A stretch of 64,000 bases of DNA from Bdellovibrionales bacterium (GTDB lineage: Bacteria; Bdellovibrionota; UBA1018). The notes beneath the pieces are model-generated. The model ran no database searches. It worked only from the letters and a program-made list of their open reading frames with translations, and was not told the origin of the DNA. Location: assembly GCA_016786465.1 (NCBI GenBank), contig JAEUWC010000004.1, forward strand, positions 1 through 64,000. The letters are read 5' to 3'. Positions 7,283 to 15,612 of the stretch are shown here, piece after piece; the stretch's first letter is position 1, and each line of letters begins with the position of its first letter. Both the position numbers and the translations under genes were made by a program.

Positions 7283-8062
7283 CTAGCGGTTGTGAACCGT
7301 GTAACCTTGAGCCGTGAAGGTGTCGTCGCCGTCAGTATCTAAATTGTAAACGACGCCGTCATACTTTTTCATGGAAATCTGATTTAGCGTCGACCACTTT
7401 TGATCGGTCGTTTGAAGTTCATCTCCTAGTGCCAGGGCACCGACATCCAGCCTGACTTCACGAACGCTTTGCGCCGGGTCCATGGATTTCCAACCCGCTT
7501 TGGTCCAAAATGGATGCGAGCGCGTGACGAAGGGTTCCGCCCCATTCAGCCCATAAATCATGTCGTTGTATTCGCGAACTTTTACTTCCAAAACCGTGTT
7601 GATCACACCGTCTTTTCCAATAACTTTGTCGCCGACTTGAATCCTTTCAATGGCGATTTGCGAGCCGTCGGCCTTTTGGATCAACGTTCCGGGGACGAAA
7701 CAAACGGGCAGACCTTCCTTCCCTTTTTTTCCGCCCTTCTTTTTTGCGCCGCCGCGAACTTCTGAAAACTGGGAACCCGACGTCAATCGCAGCCCCGATC
7801 GAGCTTCAAAGGCCTTATGTGCCGCCGACACGCGGTTTTTTACAACTTCAAAGCACTTGTCCGAGCACCCTTTGCTGGTGCACGAATTCGAAGGAACCAT
7901 TGAAAACTTCAGCTCGCTATCGAAAGTGACTTTTGCTGCCTGAACGCTGGCTTCGCCTGATGCCGTCGACCGATTATAAGAAAAAGTTTGCGAAAAATAG
8001 CAGCTTTCTTCGGCGTGGACGGATGAAAAAAGTGAAGCGGCAAGAAGAATTAAAATATTCAT
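7283..8062 (-). CDS. Exported Hint-domain (intein/hedgehog-like) autoprocessing protein
   Basis: 259 residues: signal peptide (to about AHA/EES), a Cys-rich N-terminal part (C21, C61, C66, C70), a Lys/Gly linker (GGAKKKGGKKGKEG) and a C-terminal Hint domain starting at C121 (CFVPGT). Hint landmarks are present: the nucleophile Cys121, the block B T-x-x-H (T180, H183 in FVTRSHPF) and the terminal His-Asn (H257, N258), followed by a single Arg and the stop. Hint domains catalyse an N-S acyl shift and then cleave, splice or ligate. Here there is no real C-extein, so N-terminal cleavage releasing residues 1-120, or a transfer to another nucleophile, is the plausible outcome. AGGAA precedes the ATG. 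Confidence 0.83.
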   Translation of the reverse strand: MNILILLAASLFSSVHAEESCYFSQTFSYNRSTASGEASVQAAKVTFDSELKFSMVPSNSCTSKGCSDKCFEVVKNRVSAAHKAFEARSGLRLTSGSQFSEVRGGAKKKGGKKGKEGLPVCFVPGTLIQKADGSQIAIERIQVGDKVIGKDGVINTVLEVKVREYNDMIYGLNGAEPFVTRSHPFWTKAGWKSMDPAQSVREVRLDVGALALGDELQTTDQKWSTLNQISMKKYDGVVYNLDTDGDDTFTAQGYTVHNR

Positions 8063-8135
8063 AAAGTTCCTTTACCGAAATTTTAAATAGAAATTACCCA
8101 TCGACGCAATGCCATTGATTTGACATAAAGTTCAG

Positions 8136-9326
8136 GTGCGAAATCCAATCCAAATCGCCATCGTCGGAAGTGGTCCGGCCGGACTGATGGCCGCCGATCA
8201 CCTTTCAGAATCCCTTTCACAAAGCGCCGAAATTCATCTTTTTGAAAAACGTAAGGGCCTGGGGCGGAAACTTTTGATCGCGGGAAGTTCTGGCCTGAAC
8301 GTTTCAAACGATTTTCCAATTGTGGAATGGCCCAAGTTTTTTGAAGGAAGTTGGAATTGGTCCAAACTTTTTTCGGATTTTGGGACCGACGCTTGGCTTT
8401 CACAAATTCATGGCTTGGGATTTGAAACCTTTTTGGGAACCAGCGGTCGCTTTTTTTTGAAAGAAATGAAGGCATCGTTGTTCTTGAAAGCCTGGACTTC
8501 GCGACTGGAAAAGGCCGGCGTAACGATTCATACGGATCATGATTTTCAGGCCTTTCAAAAACAGGATTCCAAAACTCGCTTAGATTTTAAAAACGGAACA
8601 CATTTTGTGTCCGACCAGACCGTGTTTGCCCTGGGTGGTGGAAGCTGGAATGACGAAGAAGCCTTAATCTGGCCCAAGGCTTTCCAGGACCACGGGATTG
8701 CGTTTCATGACTTCACGCCAGCAAACGCCGGATACGAAATCGATTGGCCCAAAGCCTTTTTAGATGAAGCAGATCGAAAACCCTTGAAGAACATCCAGCT
8801 GACGACGGCCCTAGGAACCAAGGCTGGTGAAATTCTCATCACGTCTTACGGGATCGAAGGAACGCCTGTTTACTTTTACGGAACACCTGGGCTTGCGACT
8901 TTGGATCTGAAGCCTGGGCTTTCAGAACGCGAAGTCATGGCGAAGCTGAACCAAGGGAAAGAAAATTTTTCCTTGATCCGTCGTGCGCAGAAGTTTTTGA
9001 ATTTAGGCGACGCCGCGCAGGCCCTAGTCTTCCACTTGGGTTTTGCAGATCCTAAGCGCGCCCCGAAAACACCAGAAGCCCTAGCAACACTGATCAAGAA
9101 ATTTCCATTGACCTTAAAGGGACCGCGGCCACTTTCAGAATCTATTTCTTCGCGGGGCGGGATTTCACTTTCAGAACTTAATCCCGATTTTGAACTGATA
9201 AAATTTCCTGGGATTTTTCTAGCCGGAGAAATGTTGGATTGGTCTGCGCCCACGGGCGGATTCCTGATTCAAGCTTCTGCCGCGCAAGGTTACTCCTGCG
9301 CACAAGCCATGATCAGCCGCATTTAG
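8136..9326 (+). CDS. FAD-dependent oxidoreductase, HI0933/TIGR03862-like
   Basis: 396 residues with an N-terminal dinucleotide-binding motif IVGSGPAGLMAADHL, then FEKRKGLGRKLLIAGSSGLN, a hallmark of the HI0933/YhiN flavoprotein group. The C-terminal FAD motif reads GIFLAGEMLDWSAPTGGF. These cytoplasmic flavoproteins remain poorly characterised; relatives are annotated as NAD(P)/FAD-dependent oxidoreductases. The start is a GTG with a poor ribosome site (AAAGTTCAG), and no better in-frame start lies close. Divergent from the Hint gene and convergent with the kinase-like exported gene. Confidence 0.83.
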   Translation: MRNPIQIAIVGSGPAGLMAADHLSESLSQSAEIHLFEKRKGLGRKLLIAGSSGLNVSNDFPIVEWPKFFEGSWNWSKLFSDFGTDAWLSQIHGLGFETFLGTSGRFFLKEMKASLFLKAWTSRLEKAGVTIHTDHDFQAFQKQDSKTRLDFKNGTHFVSDQTVFALGGGSWNDEEALIWPKAFQDHGIAFHDFTPANAGYEIDWPKAFLDEADRKPLKNIQLTTALGTKAGEILITSYGIEGTPVYFYGTPGLATLDLKPGLSEREVMAKLNQGKENFSLIRRAQKFLNLGDAAQALVFHLGFADPKRAPKTPEALATLIKKFPLTLKGPRPLSESISSRGGISLSELNPDFELIKFPGIFLAGEMLDWSAPTGGFLIQASAAQGYSCAQAMISRI

Positions 9327-9342
9327 TTTTTAGGGTTCGGGC

Positions 9343-10806
9343 TTAAGCTGCGTTTCTTAGTTCAGTATCTTCTGTAAGGCCGGAAGGAAAGTGAACATCG
9401 TCAACGATCAATGAATCGGTGACCTTCACCTTGGATTTAATGTACTGAAGAATTTCGGCAGCGTTTTTTCCAGGGATATTGGCCCCGCGGGATTCGAAAA
9501 CACCCATTTTTCTTAATTCGGACTTCCCTGTTCCCGATTCAACATCGAATGCCACGGAATCATAGACCACTTCGCAAACACGCGAATACTGCATCTTTCG
9601 GAAGAAAAACTGAACTTGCCCCGCATCGATGACCTTCGTAACTTTTGAACAATAGACGACGTTATTGAGCGGATTGATTTTTGAATCCCATTCACATTTC
9701 AGCCGACCCCGAACCCTTTCAGCGTCTTCGCATGAAACGCCAATCGGTTCGCCCGCAAACGGGTTAGTTTCAGGTAGAAACAAGGGCACTAAAATCCCGG
9801 CAAAACTGAGCAAATTAGCCGCAGTCCCTAGAGTTCTTGTCGTATAAAGTCCGTTGGACGAGCCTTTTGCGGTCGATGGCTTCTGTCCACAAGTAGCGCC
9901 TTCTTCGGCATAAGCCGCAGCCTTGACCGCGGCAGTCGGCGTTCTGGCTTCAGACGCCACAACAGACTGTTCGGGATGGGCAACCTTCATCATTTCGTCG
10001 CGGATCAATTCAAGATTTTTGAAACGCGGAGAATCCCGATCGACGTACGCTGCGACACTGTTCCCTTTTCGATCCATTCCGAACTCGACCTCGCGCATCA
10101 CGTCTTCAAAAAGTCTGCCTACGAAAGAGTTCCCCGGAGTCGTTGCTTTATAGAAGCCCTGACCCATTTCGGCAGGAGTCGCGTCCACCAGTTTGACCGT
10201 CATTTGGCCCTGTTTCGAAGTGATTCCGATATTTTCTGCGTAAAAGTCAGGCAGTTTTTGATTTCCATAACGAGCGACAAATTCACGAATCACCGAAAGC
10301 TTCTTTTTTACTTGGGGTGCTTCAGGGTTTTCACTGGCTTCGCGAAGCACGTCTCCAAAAGACTCGAAGTCCTGAACGAATTCAACTTCAACAGCCAAAC
10401 GCTTAAAACTTCCGGGGTCTAGAATTTCGACGGTATTGACTCCTTGGGCGGCCGCTTGCTGAATCGCTCGCACGTAGTCTTGGCAAACCCAATGACTGGA
10501 AGCACCCTGAGGAATTCTCAGGATGGAGGTCTTTCCGTTTCGTACAATCTTGTACAAGTCCGTGTTCATTCCGCTTCGGTAATAGTTTCCACGATACTCG
10601 ACCCCGTCGACTTTGAAAGTCTTGGGTTGATCGCCCGCCAGTTCCAAACGCATCTGTTTTGCGGTTTTACTGTACTCAAGCGCTTGATTTTCGAGCATCT
10701 TCAAATCGATCGAAAACGGGGTCTGCGCAAGCGATGCAGGCGCCAGGCTCAAGGCGACTAGCCCTAAAAGCAGCGTCATTCTTTTGACCCCAATTTGAAG
10801 CTTCAC
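9343..10806 (-). CDS. Exported protein with a kinase-like N-terminal half
   Basis: 487 residues with a signal peptide (to SLAQ) beginning at a GTG, which gives a basic n-region; an ATG at 10779 with GGGG upstream is the alternative. Residues 65-215 follow the order of protein-kinase motifs. There is a strand-rich N-lobe (YRSGMNTDLYKI, then KTSILRIP with Arg where kinases have the ATP lysine), LPDFYAENIGI aligning with HRDLKPEN (D187, N192), and VKLVDA aligning with the metal-binding DFG strand (D208). The C-terminal half holds several Cys and a hydrophobic stretch (LLSFAGILVPLFL). Periplasmic location and the Lys-to-Arg change argue for an atypical kinase or pseudokinase. This is a motif-level inference. 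Confidence 0.55.
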   Translation of the reverse strand: MKLQIGVKRMTLLLGLVALSLAPASLAQTPFSIDLKMLENQALEYSKTAKQMRLELAGDQPKTFKVDGVEYRGNYYRSGMNTDLYKIVRNGKTSILRIPQGASSHWVCQDYVRAIQQAAAQGVNTVEILDPGSFKRLAVEVEFVQDFESFGDVLREASENPEAPQVKKKLSVIREFVARYGNQKLPDFYAENIGITSKQGQMTVKLVDATPAEMGQGFYKATTPGNSFVGRLFEDVMREVEFGMDRKGNSVAAYVDRDSPRFKNLELIRDEMMKVAHPEQSVVASEARTPTAAVKAAAYAEEGATCGQKPSTAKGSSNGLYTTRTLGTAANLLSFAGILVPLFLPETNPFAGEPIGVSCEDAERVRGRLKCEWDSKINPLNNVVYCSKVTKVIDAGQVQFFFRKMQYSRVCEVVYDSVAFDVESGTGKSELRKMGVFESRGANIPGKNAAEILQYIKSKVKVTDSLIVDDVHFPSGLTEDTELRNAA

Positions 10807-10849
10807 GCCATCTGATCGGAATGGGCCTAAGCTAAATTGAAGCTAAAAC

Positions 10850-11572
10850 TTACTGAATTCCCGCATAGATGCGGTGAACGTCGTCGCAGTCGTTCAGATC
10901 GTTCAAGAAGCCTGCGACTTCTTTTTTCTGATCATCCGTAAGTTCTGGAAAGGACTTGGCGATGTACGACAATTCGCAAAGGGTCACTGACCAGCCCATC
11001 TGGGTCACGGCTTTTGAAACTTTATCCAGGTCCGTTGCGTCGGTGAAAAACCGAGCCCCCGTCGATCCCGCTGCGACATCTTCGGCATCTAATTTTTCGA
11101 CGTTCTGTGCGCCCGCTTCAATGGCGACTTCTTCGATATCGACACCGGTTTTTCCGACGGTCGCTTCAACCACACCTAAGCGATCGAACATCCAAGAAAC
11201 TGCGCCGACTGAACCTAGGCTTCCTTTTCGAAAAAGCACACGCACGTCAGCTGCGGTTCGATTTTTGTTATCGGTCAGGCATTCGACAATCACGGGAACC
11301 CGATGCGGGGTAAAACCTTCGTAAAGAACGGATTCGTAAACGACCCCGTCGTCCAGAAGCCCCGCACCTTTTTTAATCGCTCGTTCAATTGTGTCGCGGG
11401 GGACTGAGGCTTTCTTTGCGGCTTCAACACCGGCGCGAAGCCGTGGATTATTGTCGGGGTTTGCGTCCCCGCCTTTGGCCGCGACTGTGATTTCCTTCAC
11501 CAGCTTCGAGATCAAAGCTCCGCGCTTGCTCGAGTTGGCAACCCTGCCTGCATGCTTCCATTGTGCACCCAT
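10850..11572 (-). CDS. yebC: YebC/PmpR family regulator or translation factor
   Basis: 240 residues with the YebC start GAQWKHAGRVANSSKRGALISKL (normally MAGHSKWANIKHRK), the NPRLRAGVEAAKKASVPRDTIERAIKKG segment and the acidic C-terminal domain. Family members were described as transcriptional regulators, and newer work ties YebC-type proteins to relief of ribosome stalling on proline-rich stretches. Start 11572 has AAGGAACT upstream. The first residues differ from the canonical GHSKW, a mild divergence. It is the last gene after Uup and the methyltransferase; the 10-base gap to the latter suggests one transcript. Confidence 0.9.
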   Translation of the reverse strand: MGAQWKHAGRVANSSKRGALISKLVKEITVAAKGGDANPDNNPRLRAGVEAAKKASVPRDTIERAIKKGAGLLDDGVVYESVLYEGFTPHRVPVIVECLTDNKNRTAADVRVLFRKGSLGSVGAVSWMFDRLGVVEATVGKTGVDIEEVAIEAGAQNVEKLDAEDVAAGSTGARFFTDATDLDKVSKAVTQMGWSVTLCELSYIAKSFPELTDDQKKEVAGFLNDLNDCDDVHRIYAGIQ

Positions 11573-11582
11573 GGTCAGTTCC

Positions 11583-12428
11583 TTAGCACGAGGCCGCCAA
11601 ATAGGCGATCCAAGACCAGGCATTATCCCCAGACTGGGTTTCCAGGTATTCGCCAGTCCCAACCCCCCGATGGGCGGTTTCCCAGTAAACCCGGACTTTG
11701 GAAAACCCCGCTTCCGTAAGCGCGTCCTTCAGTTCAGGAATCGTCCAAAGTCGCCAATCATACGTAAAAGCGTTCCTATACCATTTGCCGTCGGATAACC
11801 GAAAGTCGATGGCGTACTTGCCGTTTCGGGTAATGGGGTCAAAGGACTTTTGATCCCAAAAATAGATCGCGCTGGCCTTTTTCGTCCCCCGTCCAGTCCC
11901 CAAAGGGATACCCTTGATCACTTTTGTTTCTCGAACCTGTTCTTGCATCCCGGGACCACCGGCCATTTCCAAAAAAAACAGCCCCCGACGAGCCAAGCTT
12001 TTTCGGACCTTTTTAAAGTATTGAATCAGCTTCTTACGATCCTGGATGATGAAAAACGAATAATTACACGCGATCACGATGTCACTTTTGGGCCGGGTTT
12101 CGGATACGACGTTTTTCTTAAGCAATAAAAGGCGCTGAAATTCTTCGGCACGCAGCGATTCCTTCGCAAAGGCTTGACCGGCTTCTAAAACTTTGGGGTC
12201 TAAATCCAACCCCATGGCAAAATTCTTGGGACGAAGTTTGACCCATTCTCGAGAAATCTGAAAAGTTCCGCAAAAGTCTTCGCGAAGTAAATTTGGAGTC
12301 GTCCCATTGATTTCGCCGTAAACTTCGTCAAACCAACGCGCATGAACTTCTGCACTTTGGACCGCCGCTTCGTAAAGCCGGTACACCAGATGGTCGGGGT
12401 ATTTGGATGCGGGCGTCTTTTTTTTCAT
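11583..12428 (-). CDS. Class I SAM-dependent methyltransferase
   Basis: 281 residues with a Rossmann-type methyltransferase core: motif I near NLLREDFCGTFQIS, the acidic end of strand 2 in MGLDLDPK, and motif IV-like SDIVIACNYSFFI. The substrate cannot be read from sequence. Its ATG overlaps the ABC-F stop as ATGA, so it is translated with that gene, and YebC follows after 10 bases. An ABC-F, methyltransferase and YebC order suggests a role around translation or the ribosome, but that is context only. Confidence 0.78.
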   Translation of the reverse strand: MKKKTPASKYPDHLVYRLYEAAVQSAEVHARWFDEVYGEINGTTPNLLREDFCGTFQISREWVKLRPKNFAMGLDLDPKVLEAGQAFAKESLRAEEFQRLLLLKKNVVSETRPKSDIVIACNYSFFIIQDRKKLIQYFKKVRKSLARRGLFFLEMAGGPGMQEQVRETKVIKGIPLGTGRGTKKASAIYFWDQKSFDPITRNGKYAIDFRLSDGKWYRNAFTYDWRLWTIPELKDALTEAGFSKVRVYWETAHRGVGTGEYLETQSGDNAWSWIAYLAASC

Positions 12429-14257
12429 GAATCGCCTGCTTCCAGTTCTTGCCAACGCGCGTACAGCCTTTCGACTTCGGCCTGCGCTTTCGTCAGTTCC
12501 GCGGACACTTCCTGAAGTTTCACCGAACTTGCCATGATCTTGGGGTCTTCTAGCTTTTCGGTCAGTTTCAAAACCAAGGTTTCTTGATCCGAAATTTTTT
12601 GTTCCATTCCGTCCAGTTCACGCTGGGCCATGTAACCCAGTTTCTTTCTTTTCAAAGGTTCGGCTGTGGGTGCGGCGGCTTGGGCCACGGACTTCTTTTG
12701 CGCAGCCTGCGTGCGCGCCTGATTCAGTTCCACCCATTCTTCCCACTGATCCAAGCCCACCAATCGAGTGATTTCAGTATCGCCGTTTGCGTCCCGACCA
12801 AACGCCAGAAGCTGACGTGAACAGGTATCCAAGAAAAATCGATCATGGCTGACTAAGACCACGGCACCGGGAAAATCCGAAATCGCGTCTTGTAAAACCG
12901 TCAGCGTTTCTAGATCCAAATCATTCGTGGGTTCATCTAGAATCAAAAGATTCGCTTTTTTTAGCATCAGCCGGGCAATCAAAAGTCGATTCTGTTCTCC
13001 ACCCGAAAGTTTTCCAACTTTCATCGGGTGCATCGAATGCGGAAAAAGAAACCGATCCAGGTAACTTTTGACGTGAATCCGTGTGCCTTGAAATTCGACA
13101 AATTCTCCGCCAGGAAGAATCGTTTCTTGAACGGTTAAGTCAGGATCCAAGCTGTCACGGTTTTGTTCGAAATACGAAATTTCCAGATCTTTTGAGGACT
13201 GGATCGTGCCTTGATCCGGGCTAAGTACCCCACCCAATAGCTTCAAAAAGGTCGATTTGCCGGATCCGTTTGCACCGATCAATCCGATTCTTGATTGGGG
13301 GGTGATCAGCAGATCCGTTTCAGGAACGACAGTTCGCGTACCGTACTTTTTTGAAACTTTTTTCCATTCCTGAAGCTTCTTCGGATTCTTTTCGCCTTCT
13401 TGAAATTCAATGCGAACCGTGGACTTTTTGTTTCTTTCTTTGATTTCCTGAAGATCGTCTTCAAGCGCGTAGGCACGATCGATTCTGGCTTTTTGTTTCG
13501 TCGTTCGGGCCTTGGCCCCGCGCCTAAGCCATTCCGTTTCGCGTCGCAAAGTATTGGTCATGCGAATCTGATTTTCTCGTGACACCGCGACAACGGATTC
13601 CTTGGTGGTCAGATAGGTCGCGTAACCCCCGTCGACATTCAGGATTCCGCCCACATGCGCGCGATCCACTTCCAGGATACGGGTGGCGATTCGGTCCAAG
13701 AAGGCCCGGTCGTGGGTGATCGTCAAAAGCGCAATTCGGCTGTCTTCCAAAAATTTTTCAAGCCAAAGGATCGATTCGATATCCAAATGGTTGGTCGGTT
13801 CGTCCAGCAAAAGAAGATCCGGACGCTTGACCCATTCGCGAGCAAGCGCGACTCGCTTTTGCCAGCCCCCAGAAAGTTCGGAAACCCGGGTATCTTCCGT
13901 GCGACCATCGCTGGTCAGTTCAAAACGCGAAAGGGCCTGCCGTACCGCGTGGTCGGGATCTTCTAACGATGCGGCAGCCGTCCCTTGCATCACGGCCGAA
14001 AAAATCGTGTCATTTAGGCCGAACTTCGGGTCTTGTTCCAGGTGTCCGGTTCGAAGCCCTTTGGCAAACGTCAGTTCACCTTCGTCTTGGTTTTCTTTTC
14101 CGGCTAGAATTCGTAGAAGCGTCGACTTGCCGGCGCCATTGGGTCCGATCAAGCCCACTCGACAGGGTTTGTCGCTGGAATGCTCTAACGAGAAACTTAG
14201 ACCCTCGAATAGAAGGCGCGCACCATAGGACTTCTTCAGTTGACGAGCGTTGATCAA
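12425..14257 (-). CDS. uup: ABC-F ATPase, Uup-like
   Basis: About 610 residues with two ABC domains and no membrane segments, typical of ABC-F translation factors. Domain 1: Walker A GPNGAGKST, signature LSGGWQKR, Walker B LLLLDEPTNHLD. Domain 2: GANGSGKST, LSGGEQNR, LLILDEPTNDLD. Between them lies the basic P-site tRNA-interaction linker, and the C-terminus (about 545-610) is a predicted coiled coil as in Uup. The start is unclear: TTG 14257 gives the usual short N-terminus, while GTG 14266 and TTG 14302 are alternatives. The longest form would run into the divergent gene at 14276. Confidence 0.88.
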   Translation of the reverse strand: MINARQLKKSYGARLLFEGLSFSLEHSSDKPCRVGLIGPNGAGKSTLLRILAGKENQDEGELTFAKGLRTGHLEQDPKFGLNDTIFSAVMQGTAAASLEDPDHAVRQALSRFELTSDGRTEDTRVSELSGGWQKRVALAREWVKRPDLLLLDEPTNHLDIESILWLEKFLEDSRIALLTITHDRAFLDRIATRILEVDRAHVGGILNVDGGYATYLTTKESVVAVSRENQIRMTNTLRRETEWLRRGAKARTTKQKARIDRAYALEDDLQEIKERNKKSTVRIEFQEGEKNPKKLQEWKKVSKKYGTRTVVPETDLLITPQSRIGLIGANGSGKSTFLKLLGGVLSPDQGTIQSSKDLEISYFEQNRDSLDPDLTVQETILPGGEFVEFQGTRIHVKSYLDRFLFPHSMHPMKVGKLSGGEQNRLLIARLMLKKANLLILDEPTNDLDLETLTVLQDAISDFPGAVVLVSHDRFFLDTCSRQLLAFGRDANGDTEITRLVGLDQWEEWVELNQARTQAAQKKSVAQAAAPTAEPLKRKKLGYMAQRELDGMEQKISDQETLVLKLTEKLEDPKIMASSVKLQEVSAELTKAQAEVERLYARWQELEAGDS

Positions 14258-14275
14258 AAGGGCCACAAAAAGCTT

Positions 14276-14884
14276 ATGCCAGACCGTGAAATTCAGTACC
14301 AAACGATTTTCAGAAGCCTTTCGAAAAAACTGCGAACACCCAAGCAGGTCCAGGCTTGGCTGCGGGCCATGCCCTACAACCGAGAAAAAGGTGGAGAAAC
14401 GCTTCGGTCAGCGCTTTCGGCCTATCACGCAGGCACTGCACATTGCCTAGAAGCCTGCTTCCTTGCTGCAGCCGTGCTTGAAAGCCAGGGTTACCCCGCG
14501 CAGGTCATGAGCATGGAAAGCCAAGACGACTTGGACCACGTGATTTTTGTGTTTAAAGCCCGCACGGGCTGGGGATCTGTCGCAAGGTCTCGCGACGAAG
14601 GCCTACACGGTCGGGAACCTCGATTTCGAAGCCTTCGCGACCTAGCCTACAGCTACTTTGATCCCTATGTCGACCACAGTGGAAAAGTGACGGCCTATGG
14701 CGCTGCAAATCTAGATGATTTGGGCGCAGATTGGCGAAAATCACCGACGAATGTTTGGAAAATCGAAAAGGAATTGATCGACCTGAAGCATCAGCCGCTT
14801 AAAAGCTCGAAGGCGCGTTATCAGAAACTTTTAGCGAACTATCATGCGAAAGGTCCATTGACGTCGGGCCCGGGCTGGTGGTGA
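14276..14884 (+). CDS. Transglutaminase-like (papain-fold) protein, predicted
   Basis: 202 residues without a signal peptide. A helix starting TAHCLEACFLAAAVLESQG (C57) followed by a strand DDLDHVIFVFK (H88) reproduces the order Cys-helix, His-strand of transglutaminase-like and papain-fold hydrolases; an Asp in YFDPYVD may complete the triad. Such proteins can act as proteases, amidases or peptidoglycan enzymes, or be inactive scaffolds. The substrate is unknown. The ATG 14276 lies under 20 bases from the putative start of the divergent Uup gene. Confidence 0.55.
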   Translation: MPDREIQYQTIFRSLSKKLRTPKQVQAWLRAMPYNREKGGETLRSALSAYHAGTAHCLEACFLAAAVLESQGYPAQVMSMESQDDLDHVIFVFKARTGWGSVARSRDEGLHGREPRFRSLRDLAYSYFDPYVDHSGKVTAYGAANLDDLGADWRKSPTNVWKIEKELIDLKHQPLKSSKARYQKLLANYHAKGPLTSGPGWW

Positions 14885-14894
14885 TCTGAAAGAC

Positions 14895-15401
14895 ATGAAT
14901 GCGATCGCACTTTTCTTGGGTTTTCAGTCGGCATGGGCGTCACAGACTCCGTTTACTCCGATCCCTTGCGAAAATGGGAAAACCGTCGACGGAATTGAAT
15001 ATGTCCTGACCACTTATCGCGCCAACGGTCCCAACCGCGCCGTGAACCAAATAGGAATCCGACGGGTCGGTGATCAGCTGAAATTCACCGCGCGAGCCGA
15101 CCTAGACGATGGATTTAAGATCCCTGGAACCGATCTGGAAAAAGGATGCGCGTTGAAAAAGAATCTTGTGTTTTGGAAGTGTGTCTTCGAAATCGAGCGG
15201 GTCGAAAAAGTCGGCGATCGTTTCAAAATCGTGACCGCCGAAACCGAATTCGAATACGAACCGGGAACGTGCTCGCTCAAACGAAAAGGAATGCCGTTCA
15301 ACGCGCTTCAGGTCACGAAGCTTTTAAGCCGTAGAATTTCGATGCTACCGCATCCACACCCTACTGCCGTGCCGACTGTATTCGAGACGAGAATGCCGTG
15401 A
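14895..15401 (+). CDS. Small exported protein, unknown
   Basis: 168 residues; the first 16 or so (MNAIALFLGFQSAWAS) look like a short signal peptide and the mature chain carries several Cys (IPCENG, KGCALK, WKCVF, GTCSL), which could form disulfides in the periplasm. A strand-rich pattern follows. Not recognised. It lies 10 bases after the transglutaminase-like gene and may be cotranscribed with it. The last 41 bases overlap, on the opposite strand, a small ORF at 15361-15540, so its true C-terminus deserves checking. Confidence 0.55.
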   Translation: MNAIALFLGFQSAWASQTPFTPIPCENGKTVDGIEYVLTTYRANGPNRAVNQIGIRRVGDQLKFTARADLDDGFKIPGTDLEKGCALKKNLVFWKCVFEIERVEKVGDRFKIVTAETEFEYEPGTCSLKRKGMPFNALQVTKLLSRRISMLPHPHPTAVPTVFETRMP

Positions 15402-15540
15402 TCAGCTTGGCCAGTTTCGACTGCGCTTGAGGCTGGGTCTGTGCGGCAATCTGCTTCTGAGTTCCCTTGAACTGGGACGGAAGGATTCCGTTGAAAACGA
15501 TAAAGGTCCAGGCAGCAACAACAAGGATCGAAGATTTCAT
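15361..15540 (-). CDS. Small hydrophobic or exported ORF, 59 residues
   Basis: Read from the minus strand: ATG at 15540, stop TAG at 15363-15361. The product starts MKSSILVVAAWTFIVF, a membrane or signal segment, followed by a Gln/Ala/Lys-rich tail ending QSARQ. The ribosome site is weak (AAAGAG). It fills an otherwise empty spacer before the divergent phosphoglycerate mutase gene and overlaps the 3' end of the convergent 14895 gene by 41 bases. Support is the signal-like N-terminus only. Confidence 0.45.
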   Translation of the reverse strand: MKSSILVVAAWTFIVFNGILPSQFKGTQKQIAAQTQPQAQSKLAKLITAFSSRIQSARQ

Positions 15541-15612
15541 AACTCTTTATTCGGTTTTGGTTTGATGTAGGTTAAGACCTTTTTTGTAACCCAAAAACAT
15601 TGGAAGCTACCC

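Noticed and set aside
7275-7306. Hairpin GGTTAC...GTAACC with inner CGGTT/AACCG as a terminator
   Set aside because: It overlaps the last codons of the Hint gene (VHNR-stop) and has no T tract; likely a coding coincidence.
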